The notes: generated by a model not told the origin, from the sequence alone. DNA of 64,000 bases from Novosphingobium sp. (GCF_025351285.1 NZ_JANXWG010000150.1:41987-105986); one strand, 5' to 3'. Shown: positions 45,715-54,910, counted from the first letter of the stretch. Translations and numbers: made by a program.

Positions 45715-47879
45715 GGTGCCTTCGCCTTCCAGCCATCCTGTTGGACGCGATCGTCCGGCCTCGCGCCATTTTCCGACCGCCCCTGTTCGCGCTGGGTCAC
45801 TTTGCCGTTTTCGACATGGAGCACGATCTGCGCGACAGCGACAAGCGCCGGGCGGTGCGAAACGGCGATCCGCGTGATCGGCGTGGCGGCGATCCGCTGC
45901 GCCAGGATATGCTCGGTCTTCTCGTCCAGATTGGCCGTGCCTTCATCGAGAAACAAAACATCCGGATCGCGATACATGGCGCGCGCAAGCAGGATCCGCT
46001 GGCGCTGGCCCGATGACAGGGCGGTGCCCATGTCGCTGACCAGGCTGCTGTACGACATCGGCATCCTGGCGATATCGTCATGGATCAGCGCATATCGCGA
46101 AACGGTCTCGATCGCCGCCTGATCGGGTTGCGGATGAAAGAAGCAGATGTTGTCGCCTAGCGTGCCCGACAGCAGGTAATCGTCCTGCATCACGGCGCCG
46201 ATCCGTTCGCGCCAATCGCCCATCGTGGCCGGGCCGAGCGGCAATCCGTCGATCTCCAGCGTGCCCGATTGCGGCGTCAGCAGCCCGAGCAGCAGCCGCA
46301 GCAGCGTAGTCTTGCCGGCACCGGATGGACCGACGATCGCCACCATCGCGCCGGCCGGTATCGTGAAGTTGACCTTGTCGAGCACCGGGCCATCATCCGA
46401 TGCATAGGCAAACGTCAGATTTCTGGCGGTGATGGCGGGCGCATTCCCGACTGGGCCGCGGCGGTTCGAGTGGGTGATGGCTTCCTTCTTTTCGCCGATG
46501 ATATCCGACAGACGCTCGAGATGAACGCTGAGCAGGCGCCATTTCTGCCACTGCTGGACCAGCGCGGTCGCGCTCGAGGTGAAGCTGCTGCGATAGGACA
46601 TGAACGCCAGCAGCATGCCCACGGTCAGGTGCTGGTCGATGACGGCGCGGGCCCCGATGAACACCGTGATCAGGAACGAGAAGCTGAAGACCAGATCTTC
46701 GAAGAAGCCCAACTGCAAGCCGGCCATGCGCGCCTTGTAGGTTGCGGAGATGACCTCGGCATAGCGGTTGCGCCAACCGGCTTCGCGCTCGGCCTCGAAC
46801 CCGTGCAGCTTGATCGCCCGCATCGCGCGCAGGCTTTCCATCTGGTAGCTTTCTTCCTGCGCGCGCGCGACCAGTTGTTCTTCGGTCCTGACCTTGATGG
46901 TCGGATAGACCAGTTGGCTGCCGGCCAGATATACCAATGTGCACAACACCACGATCAGCGCGAGCGGCAGGCTGATCATGGCCATCACCACCAGGGTTGC
47001 GATCAGCAGCGTCGAATCGATCGCGGCATCGACCAGCCCGCGCGTCAGCAGTTCCTGAATCGGCTGGATCGACCCGACCCGCGACAGGATATCGCCGACA
47101 TGGCGCCGCTCGAAGAAGCCCATCGGAAGCCGCAGCAGGTGTCGCACGATGTTGCCGCCAAGCTGGAACGTCAGCGATTCGCCCAGGCAGAGCGTGACCC
47201 AGCTTCGCAGAAAGCGGGCAATGGCCTGCAGGATATAGACAAACCCGAAGCCGATCAGCAGCAGCGTCAGGAAGCTGATGTCCCCCTGGTTCACCGCTTC
47301 ATCGATCACCAGTTGAATGAACAGCGGAACGAGCAATGCCGCCAACTGCACCAGCAGCGACAGCACCAGCACCTGGACGATCGCCGGGCGGAAGTTGCGC
47401 AGATGGCTCCACAAGTCCGACAGCCGCGTCTTGACCTGTGCCTCGAGCCGCACGAAGTTGGCGGTCGGCGTCAGTTCGAGCGCCACACCGGTAAAGTGGC
47501 GGCCCACCTTGGCCGGCGACATGCGCCTGCGGCCAAGCGCCGGATCGAGAATCCAGACGCCGCCGCGATCGACCTTTTCCACCACCACGAAATGGTTGAG
47601 ATCCCAGTGCAGGATCGCGGGCAGCCGCAACTGGCCAAGCTCCTCGACCTCGAGCCGCACCGCGCGCGCCGAGAGTTCCAGTTGCGAGGCGACGGCCATG
47701 ACTTGCCGCAGCGTCATGCCCTTGATCGAGGTGGGAAATAGCTGGCGCAAGCCGGCCAGGTTGACCCGGTGGCCATGATAGCGCGCCACCATCGCCAGCG
47801 AAGCCAGCCCGCACTCGGCGGCTTCGGATTGCAGGATCGGGTCGAGCCGTCCCGACCAGGGCCATTCGAACTCTGCCAT
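45711..47879 (-). CDS. Peptidase C39-containing ABC transporter (PCAT)
   Basis: This 722-residue protein combines three parts. The N-terminal C39 cysteine protease has Gln17, Cys23 in LQSEAAECGLASLAM, His96 in HWDLNHFVVVEKV and Asp112 in WILDPALG. Six membrane segments span about 170-440. The ATPase has Walker A GPSGAGKTT, signature LSSGQRQR and Walker B VLFLDEGTANLD. Such proteins clip GG-type leaders and export the core. MAEFEWPW at 47879 is chosen because TGATG couples it to the HlyD gene; a frame to 47921 exists. Confidence 0.95.
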   Translation of the reverse strand: MAEFEWPWSGRLDPILQSEAAECGLASLAMVARYHGHRVNLAGLRQLFPTSIKGMTLRQVMAVASQLELSARAVRLEVEELGQLRLPAILHWDLNHFVVVEKVDRGGVWILDPALGRRRMSPAKVGRHFTGVALELTPTANFVRLEAQVKTRLSDLWSHLRNFRPAIVQVLVLSLLVQLAALLVPLFIQLVIDEAVNQGDISFLTLLLIGFGFVYILQAIARFLRSWVTLCLGESLTFQLGGNIVRHLLRLPMGFFERRHVGDILSRVGSIQPIQELLTRGLVDAAIDSTLLIATLVVMAMISLPLALIVVLCTLVYLAGSQLVYPTIKVRTEEQLVARAQEESYQMESLRAMRAIKLHGFEAEREAGWRNRYAEVISATYKARMAGLQLGFFEDLVFSFSFLITVFIGARAVIDQHLTVGMLLAFMSYRSSFTSSATALVQQWQKWRLLSVHLERLSDIIGEKKEAITHSNRRGPVGNAPAITARNLTFAYASDDGPVLDKVNFTIPAGAMVAIVGPSGAGKTTLLRLLLGLLTPQSGTLEIDGLPLGPATMGDWRERIGAVMQDDYLLSGTLGDNICFFHPQPDQAAIETVSRYALIHDDIARMPMSYSSLVSDMGTALSSGQRQRILLARAMYRDPDVLFLDEGTANLDEKTEHILAQRIAATPITRIAVSHRPALVAVAQIVLHVENGKVTQREQGRSENGARPDDRVQQDGWKAKAP

Positions 47880-49111
47880 CACCTGAAGGTCTCGAAAACG
47901 GGGCCAAGAAACACTTGCCACAAATTGCGCCGCTCAAGCTGGAGCTTGCCGGTCAGGGTCATGCCCGGCCGCAGGTTCGCCGCGGTGAATTCCGAGCGTT
48001 GCGACACGTCCTTGATGCGCACGCGGACGCGGAACACGGGCTCGGTAATCGCCAGCCCCGGATCGACATTCGCCGGATCGGTCGCAACCTGGGCGATTTC
48101 GGTCACGACGCCGGCCCCGGAACCATATTTTTCGAATGGAAAGGCGTCGAACTGCAAGCGCACGAGTTGCTGAAGATGGGCGGCGCCAACCGCGCGCGAT
48201 GGAGCGTAAAGCCAGATTTCCTGCGAGCTGCCCTCGGGAATGATCGACGCGACCGTGCGTTCGGGCCGGGCCAATTGGCCGATCTCGACACCGATATCGC
48301 CCACCACACCATCGACAGGGGCGGTCAGCACCAGTTGTGCGGTGCGCGACAGCGCCGCTTTCTGCTCCGAGAGCGATGCGCGCTGGCCGAGCAGGACCGA
48401 CTGGTTGCGTTCTGTTTCGAGCTTGAGACGCCCGCGTTCGGCTTCGTTGGCCTTTAGCTGGTTACCCTCGGTGATGATCTGCGCGCCAAGCACCTCGGCC
48501 TCTGCCCGCCGGGCGAGCATGGCCGAGCGGCTGTCCTCGATCTGTCGCTGCGTACCAGCGCCTTCGCGTGCCAGCCGTTCGGCCCGCTTGACGGCGGCGT
48601 CGGCAATGCGGACCTGTTCGCTGGCAATGCGCTGCTGGCGCGACAGCGAACCGATCGTGGCCGTTATCCCGGCATGCTGCACTTCAAGCGCCGAGATCGC
48701 CGATGCAGTCTGGACGACGCCCAGTTCGATCTGGCGGCCAAGTTCGGAATTCTGCCGGTCCATCTGGTCAAGCTGGGGTGCAACACCGCCCTGCCCCTGG
48801 GCGACCGAGAGCGTGGCAATCGCTTGTCCGGCCTTGACCTTCTCACCAACATGCACATGGATCGCAACCACTTCGGCGGGTGCGCGTGGATAGATCCGGG
48901 CAACGCCCGCGTTGTAGGCCACCAGACCGCGCACCGTCGCGGTGCTCGCGTAGCTGCCCAGCGTGAGGATCAGCAGGAAACCCAGCGCGGCAAACAGCAC
49001 CAGCCGCGTGTAATGCCGCGAAGTTGGCGGGACGGCGGCAATCACCGTCCCGGCCAGCCGATTCCGGCCGGCCTCGATTACCTCGTGTCTGAATAGACGT
49101 TCCTGGATCAT
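47879..49111 (-). CDS. HlyD family periplasmic adaptor
   Basis: The 410-residue protein has one N-terminal membrane segment (LVLFAALGFLLILTLGSYA, about 37-55), a split lipoyl/barrel-sandwich domain (VVAIHVHVGEKVKAGQAIATL ... LVLTAPVDGVVGDI) and long coiled coils between (about 110-260). This is the membrane-fusion adaptor of a type I secretion system, linking the C39 exporter to an outer-membrane channel. It is the first gene of the minus-strand unit HlyD-exporter-oxygenase and diverges from the TolC-type gene, with which it shares a 145-bp promoter region. Confidence 0.93.
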   Translation of the reverse strand: MIQERLFRHEVIEAGRNRLAGTVIAAVPPTSRHYTRLVLFAALGFLLILTLGSYASTATVRGLVAYNAGVARIYPRAPAEVVAIHVHVGEKVKAGQAIATLSVAQGQGGVAPQLDQMDRQNSELGRQIELGVVQTASAISALEVQHAGITATIGSLSRQQRIASEQVRIADAAVKRAERLAREGAGTQRQIEDSRSAMLARRAEAEVLGAQIITEGNQLKANEAERGRLKLETERNQSVLLGQRASLSEQKAALSRTAQLVLTAPVDGVVGDIGVEIGQLARPERTVASIIPEGSSQEIWLYAPSRAVGAAHLQQLVRLQFDAFPFEKYGSGAGVVTEIAQVATDPANVDPGLAITEPVFRVRVRIKDVSQRSEFTAANLRPGMTLTGKLQLERRNLWQVFLGPVFETFR

Positions 49112-49256
49112 GCCCCGCGCGGATTCCGATACTTCAATCCACGACCGCTAGGCGCAAAGCCTGAAAACAAGGTAAACCTGGCGTTATCGATGAAGGGCTC
49201 AGCCCGGCACGCCAATGGCTCAGGCTATCTTAACGCCTTTTGTCTACCACCGCGGC

Positions 49257-50714
49257 ATGTCGTACCGTCAGGTTCCGGCGGGGATCCTCGTCATCGCCTT
49301 CTCCTGCGCAAGCTGCGTTCCCACCGCGCAGCTTGCCAGCGTGCATCCAGTCGAATCCGCCCAGTGGAGCATCGAGGCTGACAGCCTGCCCGCCGAGCAG
49401 CGGGCGGTCCCTGCCGATATCGCCGCGCTTCTAGGGTCGCGGGATCTTGCGGAGCTGACCGCAACCGCACTGGCACACAACACCGATATCGCGATTGCCG
49501 CCGCCGGGGTCGACCGGGCTTCGGCGCTGCTGAGCGCGGCGCGGCAAGCTGCGTTGCCGGCGATTTCGATTTCGGTCGGCGCGAGCCGCGAGTCAGCCAG
49601 GACACAATCGGGCTTCGATTTCCGCTCGACTTTCGCCAGCCTGGATCTCGAATGGAACCTCGATCCTTTCGGTCGGATCGGCGGCGCGAAAAGTGCCGCG
49701 CTCGCCCGCACGAGAGCCGCAGAGATCCAGCACGAACTCGTCACGCTGGCAGTCGAAACCAATGTCGCGCAAGCCTGGGTGCTCAGGGCGTCGCTGGCAC
49801 GCCGCGTCGAAATCCAGGACCAGACCATTTCGCGCGCGGTTGAACTGGAGCGAGTCGTCCGCGTCCGATACCAGGCCGGCGCAGCGACGCGGGTCGATCT
49901 GGGCCAACAGTCGATGCGGGTCATGAACCTGCGACGAAGCCGCACCGAACTGGTCGAGGCGCTGGATCAGACCCGCACCGCACTGGCCGTGCTGTGCGGC
50001 ACCGAGGCGCCCCCGTTCACCTCTGCGCCCGCCAGCATCACCGCCTTCGCCGTGCCTGAACTTGCCCAGCCGAAGCCGTCGGCGCTGCTTGCGGCGAGGC
50101 CCGATGTCCGCGCACGAGAAGCCATCATCGCCGCCAGCAAGGGCGATGTGCGCGCTGCGAGGGCGGCGTTCTTCCCGTCGATCGGCATATCGGCGCAGGG
50201 CTTGCTGGCCGATGTGTCGGGCGGACTCCTGACGAAGTCTGTAACGATCGGCGCGGCGGTCCTCGCACCGATCTTCAATCGCGGTCAACTCCGCAGCAAC
50301 CTCAAGGTCACGCAGGCCGATCAGGCCATTGCCGTGGAAGAATACCGCGCGACGGTCCTGGCGGCGCTGTCGGAAGTCGAAAATCTTCGAAAAACGAAGG
50401 CCGCGGCCCGGGAAAGGGCTGTGCTTCTCGGCACGATCATCGACGAGGCCCGCCTTACCGCGCGCCTAGCCCGTGCGCAGTACATCGAGGGGCAGGAGGA
50501 TCTGTTGACGCAGATCGATGCCGAACAACTCCTTGCGAACGCGGAAGATGCGCAAGTGGTCAGCTTGCAGGAACGCCTCCTGACCCAGATTGCCCTGTAC
50601 CGCGCGATGGGCGGATATTGTGCGTGGTCGACGGGTACTTGCGCCCGACCGTCCGGCTTGCCGACCCGATCGCTTGCCCTTTCCGCGCTCGACAGAGCGC
50701 AAGTTTCGCCGTGA
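49257..50714 (+). CDS. TolC-type outer-membrane efflux lipoprotein
   Basis: From ATG 49257 the 485-residue product has a lipoprotein signal (QVPAGILVIAFSCASC) and the two-repeat helical structure of outer-membrane factors: DIAIAAAGVDRASALLSAARQ, LDLEWNLDPFGRIG, VRYQAGAATRVDLGQQ, then ARPDVRAREAIIAASKGDVRAARA, FFPSIGIS and NRGQLRSNL in the second repeat. ATG 49215 would bury the signal. It diverges from the HlyD gene and completes a cell-envelope-spanning exporter. NodT/CusC-type lipoproteins are the nearest family. Confidence 0.92.
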   Translation: MSYRQVPAGILVIAFSCASCVPTAQLASVHPVESAQWSIEADSLPAEQRAVPADIAALLGSRDLAELTATALAHNTDIAIAAAGVDRASALLSAARQAALPAISISVGASRESARTQSGFDFRSTFASLDLEWNLDPFGRIGGAKSAALARTRAAEIQHELVTLAVETNVAQAWVLRASLARRVEIQDQTISRAVELERVVRVRYQAGAATRVDLGQQSMRVMNLRRSRTELVEALDQTRTALAVLCGTEAPPFTSAPASITAFAVPELAQPKPSALLAARPDVRAREAIIAASKGDVRAARAAFFPSIGISAQGLLADVSGGLLTKSVTIGAAVLAPIFNRGQLRSNLKVTQADQAIAVEEYRATVLAALSEVENLRKTKAAARERAVLLGTIIDEARLTARLARAQYIEGQEDLLTQIDAEQLLANAEDAQVVSLQERLLTQIALYRAMGGYCAWSTGTCARPSGLPTRSLALSALDRAQVSP

Positions 50715-50892
50715 TGATAGCGGGCTGACGCATATTCATCGCGTCGACGCCCTCTGGAGTAACCGGAACGCATTCCTGGCAATCGTGCCGGCTTTGATCC
50801 AGGCGGCAATGTGGCGCTGGCAAGTCGAGGATTTCGCGCAGCAACGGGTTTGGGTATGGAACCGAAGCCGCACCGCCAGTTCAGTCCGTTCG

Positions 50893-50931
50893 TGGCTGAA
50901 ACACCGGTTCGATTACCGCAGGGCGTCTCCA
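50893..50931 (+). repeat. Imperfect copy of the 3' half of tRNA-Glu (possible att remnant)
   Basis: GGCTGAAACAC, GGTTCGATT, CCG and GGG occur in the same order and spacing as in the tRNA-Glu 3' half at 43242-43279, with substitutions at four or five positions and a terminal CCA. The acceptor pairing is lost, so it is not a functional tRNA. The remaining 50715-50996 stretch holds no gene. Such 3' duplications are typical at the distal end of tRNA-integrated islands; no integrase is present. Confidence 0.6.
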
Positions 50932-50996
50932 ATTCATCAGAAGCTTCGCAGGAGTGTCCGATCCTGAATTCACCGGTTCGCGAATGATCCAGACGC

Positions 50997-53006
50997 TCAA
51001 TGGTTTTGCGGAATCGCAAAACGGATCGTTTCACTGTGCGCGCTGCAGGCTGCCCCGCCGGTTGGGCGGAAGCTGGCTTCGTAACGGACACCGCGCGCCA
51101 CTTGTGAGGCCGCTTCCACGAACACGAACGGAGGATAGGCGATCGTCGGACGCGGCGCACCCGTCGTGCCATCGGCATTGATGTTGAATTCCACGCGCAC
51201 CCAGCCTTCGAAGCCCATCTGCATCGCCTCTGCCGGGAACTTGCTATCTGCCGCACCGGCGTTGCGCAGTGCGGGGGTCGGGCCGATCAGCGAGCATTGT
51301 TCCTCGCTCAGCCCGGTTCGCTGGAAAAAGCCCTGTGCTGCGGGGAAATCGCGTTCCACCACCGCAAGATTGGCCAGCTTGAGCAGCGCCAGTTGCCGCA
51401 ACGGATGGCCGCTGCCCACCCGTTCGTCATCGGCCACACGGCGCAGAAGGGCCTGCGACGGTGCAGTTTGCCCGCGCACTGCAAGGCGGGGCAGCGACAG
51501 GATCAGCGCCGTGTCCTGCAGCAAGGGATCGCCCGCGGCAGCAGGATCCTGAGCCAGCGCAGCGTAAGTGTCGCTCGCCATCCGCTCGATCGTCATCCGC
51601 CCCGGTCGCCGGCTGGCGAAGTCCCCGGCGAGTTCGGCTTCGGCCTTGGCCAGCCGCAGAAATCCGGTCGCATCGGCCGGCGCCTTGGCGGATTGCGCCA
51701 GCGCCAGCGCACGGTCGATCCGGTCGCGCGCGGGCTTGCCCCTCGCCGGTTCGGCCAGTGCGAGCACACCCAGCGCGGCGATGGCACCGGCGGCATCGTG
51801 ACGGGCATCGGCATCATCGACGATGCGGTGCATCACCTCCACCTCGCGGCGGCGCGTCATGTCGGCAAAATCGGCGTTGGGGATCTGGGCCGAAGCCCAT
51901 TTCAGGAAGCGCTGGCGCAATGGACTGCTGATATCGGGTACGCCGCCGCCGCTGGCGCTGCATCGCAATTCGACCCGTGTCGAACGCCGGTAGAACGCCG
52001 GCACCTTGGCCAGGCTGTCGGGGTCCCAGAACCAGTGGCTGACCGCGCGGGCGAACGCCGATGCCATTGCGTAATTGCCGCGCGAATAGATGGTTTGCGC
52101 ATGATCGACGGTGCCGTTGGCGCCGATGCCGAATTCTACGATGGCCACGTCTTCGGTCGCCAGTCCCGTTTCGGGCCCGCATGCCGGCAGGTCCATCGCC
52201 GCAGCCATGGCGAACGGCGATTCTGCAATGCGCCCGGCGCCGGTATAGGCAAGGTAGGTCCGCGCCTGGTCCTTCCGGCCGACCAGCAGCGCCGCCTGTG
52301 CCAGGTCTGCGCGCATCGTGGCCTGTTCGATGCTGACTTTGGTGGTCAGCCCACCCGACAGCCCCAAGACCTGCTGGAGTTCGGTGTAGGCTTCTTTGGT
52401 ACGGCCCTGGTTGAGCAACACGCGCGCATGCAGTGTTTGGAAACCGGCCTGCTGCAACTTGTTCGGCGCGGGCATGGCGGCCAGAACCCGCATGCCTTCC
52501 TCTGCATAGGCCAGCGCCTTGCCATCACCGTCGAACGACAGAAGCTTGGCCAGGCGGCTGAGTGGGCCGATACGGTCGACACCGGTCACCAGCGCCAACG
52601 CGGCTGTGTAGTGACCGACTGCGGCATCATGGTCCCAGCGTTCCGCGGCGATGTCGCCCAGCATGGTTTCGCCCAGCGAAACGTCGGCGGCCAGCCCAGG
52701 CCCGCCATTGCGCAAGATTGCGACGCCGCGCCCGATCGCGCTTTCGCCCTCTTCGGTCGAACCGGTGCGCACCAGGCACTGGCCCTGGCGCAAGGCGATG
52801 GCGCCGGCGGGGACGGTGCCCGGCTTGATCCGCGGGTCCACCGCCAACCGCGCGAAGATCGGCAGCGCGGTGGCGCAGTCGTTGGCTTCCCAGGCTTTGG
52901 TTGCTGTATCGAACTGGACTTGCAGCGGAGCCGATGCGTCAGGTGCGGCAACTGGGGAAGCGGCGACGGGGGCAGCGGCCAGCGCAAGGATCGACAATAC
53001 CAACAC
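50997..53006 (-). CDS. TPR-like protein with TonB C-terminal domain
   Basis: From GTG 53006 (after GGAGAGTGCAGC) the 669-residue protein has a signal peptide (VLVLSILALAAAPVAAS), helical TPR-like repeats (about 25-260, e.g. TATKAWEANDCATALPIFARLA) and a C-terminal TonB-type domain (KFPAEAMQMGFEGWVRVEF, then DGTTGAPRPTIAYPP). A central CSASGG-containing part also resembles a TonB-like fold. It should be periplasmic. TonB-C proteins lacking the usual transmembrane anchor are common in sphingomonads; the role is unknown. Confidence 0.75.
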   Translation of the reverse strand: MLVLSILALAAAPVAASPVAAPDASAPLQVQFDTATKAWEANDCATALPIFARLAVDPRIKPGTVPAGAIALRQGQCLVRTGSTEEGESAIGRGVAILRNGGPGLAADVSLGETMLGDIAAERWDHDAAVGHYTAALALVTGVDRIGPLSRLAKLLSFDGDGKALAYAEEGMRVLAAMPAPNKLQQAGFQTLHARVLLNQGRTKEAYTELQQVLGLSGGLTTKVSIEQATMRADLAQAALLVGRKDQARTYLAYTGAGRIAESPFAMAAAMDLPACGPETGLATEDVAIVEFGIGANGTVDHAQTIYSRGNYAMASAFARAVSHWFWDPDSLAKVPAFYRRSTRVELRCSASGGGVPDISSPLRQRFLKWASAQIPNADFADMTRRREVEVMHRIVDDADARHDAAGAIAALGVLALAEPARGKPARDRIDRALALAQSAKAPADATGFLRLAKAEAELAGDFASRRPGRMTIERMASDTYAALAQDPAAAGDPLLQDTALILSLPRLAVRGQTAPSQALLRRVADDERVGSGHPLRQLALLKLANLAVVERDFPAAQGFFQRTGLSEEQCSLIGPTPALRNAGAADSKFPAEAMQMGFEGWVRVEFNINADGTTGAPRPTIAYPPFVFVEAASQVARGVRYEASFRPTGGAACSAHSETIRFAIPQNH

Positions 53007-53117
53007 GCTGCACTCTCCACTGGTTCGATTGGCGGCTTTGGCCGATTGCTTTAGACGATTGCATTGGCCGATTGCTTTACAATGGCGAGATCGTGATCGC
53101 ATGGCTAGGTTGCGTCA

Positions 53118-53567
53118 ATGTTCCTGCGTACGACGGTGGCATTTCTGATCGGGATGGTGTGGGCCATGGCGCCGCTGGCCGGCGCCGATCCCGTGCGGGC
53201 CGGGCATCCTCCGGCGGCGTGGCCCGCATCGCGGCTGGTCCTGTTCGGCGCCCGCTGGTGCGCGCCCTGCATCGCCGAATTGCGCGATCTGGGACCGCTG
53301 GCCATCGCCGCCCACCCGAAAGGTCTGGTGCTTGGCTGGATCGATCGGCCGATCCGCACGCTGGCTGCTGCAAAAGGCATCGAGGCCATGCCGCCCGACG
53401 TGGCGCTTGACCTTGCCGAAGTCATCGCCGGGCGCGGTTTCGGCTTGCCGCTGGCAGTGATGACCGACGATGTGGGCAGGCCTTGCGCGGTGCGCCATGC
53501 GCGGGTGCTGCCAGGCGACGTGGCCGCGATGCGCGCCGAATGCGCGAAGGGCGTGGCAAAACCCTGA
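53118..53567 (+). CDS. Thioredoxin-like protein, exported
   Basis: The 149-residue protein has a signal peptide (MFLRTTVAFLIGMVWAMAPLAGA) and a CAPC active site in LFGARWCAPCIAELRDL (Cys48, Cys51). The rest fits a shortened TlpA/thioredoxin fold, with VLGWIDRP and GFGLPLAVMTDD containing the likely cis-Pro. It would act as a periplasmic disulfide reductase. It is divergent from the TonB-C gene (111 bp apart) and convergent with the isomerase gene, touching it at 53567/53568. Confidence 0.75.
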   Translation: MFLRTTVAFLIGMVWAMAPLAGADPVRAGHPPAAWPASRLVLFGARWCAPCIAELRDLGPLAIAAHPKGLVLGWIDRPIRTLAAAKGIEAMPPDVALDLAEVIAGRGFGLPLAVMTDDVGRPCAVRHARVLPGDVAAMRAECAKGVAKP

Positions 53568-54236
53568 TCAATTCGAAGCCGAAACCGCCACCCGCCGCGC
53601 CGTCACGATCTTCACCGGCGCGGCCAGCATCTGGCCCTTCATCACGCCTTCGCCCTTGGTGGCCGAAAGCGGCGCGTCCCAGATCTTGCGGACCACATCC
53701 ATGCCTTCGACCACGTGCCCGAACACCGCGAACCCGGCCTGGGCATCGGGCGTGGTGCCCTTGGGATCGGCGTCGAGCCCCGGCTGGTCCGATAGCATGA
53801 TCGAGAAATCCCCCGTCGCCGTACCCGGCGCGAACCGCGCCATCGACAGCGATCCGGCCTTGTGGAGCAGCCCGGTCTGGCTGGTCGGTTCGTGCACAAT
53901 CGGCTTGAGGATGCGCTTGGGATCGCCTTGCGTGCCGGCCTGGATCAGCCCGTTGGGCGGCTCACCCCACGGCAGGTGCATCGCGCGATAGAACACGATC
54001 CCGTCGAACCGCCGCTGATCGACATAGCGCACGAAGTTGGTCGCGGTAATGGCTGCGTGCTTCACATCCACCTCGACCACGATCGGCCCCAGCGTGGTGG
54101 TGAGCGCCACCCGTACCGCGTCGGGCAGCGGGGCTGGTGGCGGCGCATGCACCACCCGATGCGGCGCGGCGCCAGTGAGCAACAGCGCCAGCGGCGCGGC
54201 GAAAAGAGCGAATCGGCGGTCCATGCCCGCGATCAT
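53568..54236 (-). CDS. Cyclophilin-type peptidyl-prolyl cis-trans isomerase, exported
   Basis: The 222-residue protein starts at ATG 54236, 7 bp after GGAGGA, with a signal peptide (RRFALFAAPLALLLTGAAP). Cyclophilin motifs are modified but visible: TTLGPIVVEVDVKHAAITATNFVRYVD, quoted here as GPIVVEVDVKHA and TATNFVRYVD, FDGIVFYRAMH, GSLSMAR, FSIML, and FAVFGHVVEGMDVVRKI. It is the second exported isomerase of the window. The same frame continues upstream into an SDR remnant by chance. A 35-bp repeat copy lies 36 bp upstream. Confidence 0.88.
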   Translation of the reverse strand: MIAGMDRRFALFAAPLALLLTGAAPHRVVHAPPPAPLPDAVRVALTTTLGPIVVEVDVKHAAITATNFVRYVDQRRFDGIVFYRAMHLPWGEPPNGLIQAGTQGDPKRILKPIVHEPTSQTGLLHKAGSLSMARFAPGTATGDFSIMLSDQPGLDADPKGTTPDAQAGFAVFGHVVEGMDVVRKIWDAPLSATKGEGVMKGQMLAAPVKIVTARRVAVSASN

Positions 54237-54271
54237 GCCCCGGTCCTCCGCTTGCGCCAAGGCGACGCGCA

Positions 54272-54306
54272 AAGGTGACATGTTGACGCAAGTGACGGTG
54301 TCCTGG
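54272..54306 (-). repeat. 35-bp dispersed repeat, copy B
   Basis: Read on the minus strand it is CCAGGACACCGTCA, then C, then a block ending ACATGTCACCTT, and is 34/35 identical to 38037-38071. It lies between the truncated SDR remnant and the isomerase gene, oriented towards the isomerase start 36 bp away. Confidence 0.85.
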
Positions 54307-54374
54307 AACGAAAGGTGAAGGCGCGGTCGCGTCGCACAATGACAGTTTTGGCAAGGCAGATCGAACGGCAGGTC

Positions 54375-54690
54375 ATCCAAGGACTCTATCCACGATCGAG
54401 CATTGTAGGACAGGACAATCGCGTCGGCCACTTCGTGCGCATCACCCAGGCGGTTCATCGCGCTGTGGCGGTTGACGATCTTCGCGAAGAGCGCGGGGTC
54501 TGCCTCGACATAGGGATCGACCATCTCCGAATGGCAATATCCCGGGCAGAGCGCGTTTACGCGAAGGCGTTGCTGCGCATAGTCGATGGCGGCGCCCTTG
54601 GTCAGGCCGATCACGCCGTGCTTGCGGGCAGCATAGGCGGACGTGCCGATGTCGCTGCCGTTAAGCCCGGCACGCTGACTTTGGCCTCGC
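54375..54690 (-). pseudogene. C-terminal remnant of a short-chain dehydrogenase
   Basis: The minus strand encodes GSDIGTSAYAARKHGVIGLTK, quoted here only as SAYAARKHGVIGLTK (catalytic Tyr-x3-Lys), then RVNALCPGYCHSEMVDPYVE and HSAMNRLGDAHEVADAIVLSY, the C-terminal half of an SDR. The Rossmann nucleotide-binding half (TGxxxGIG) is absent, the frame shifts just upstream of the catalytic region, and the end lacks the usual VDGG motif. It is therefore a broken gene. The 35-bp repeat begins about 70 bp beyond its truncated end. Confidence 0.78.
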
Positions 54691-54910
54691 GCGCAAGGCC
54701 TTGCTTCGGCCGCTTCGCCATCAGCGCTGGACCGCCGAAGCGCGCGGCGGGATGCTGCGGAGCGGACCAGGCTAGTGCGGCGTATCTCGCAACAGTTGTA
54801 ACAACGCCGCGACGATTCGCGACATGGCCATGTCAGGATGATGTAACTCGCCAGCCATATTGGTAATCTCCGGGGCTAAGCATTGACACATTCGTGTAAG
54901 GAACATCACG

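Noticed and set aside
54883..54888. TTGACA before the beta-barrel gene
   Set aside because: A matching -10 would fall at or after the start codon at 54911.
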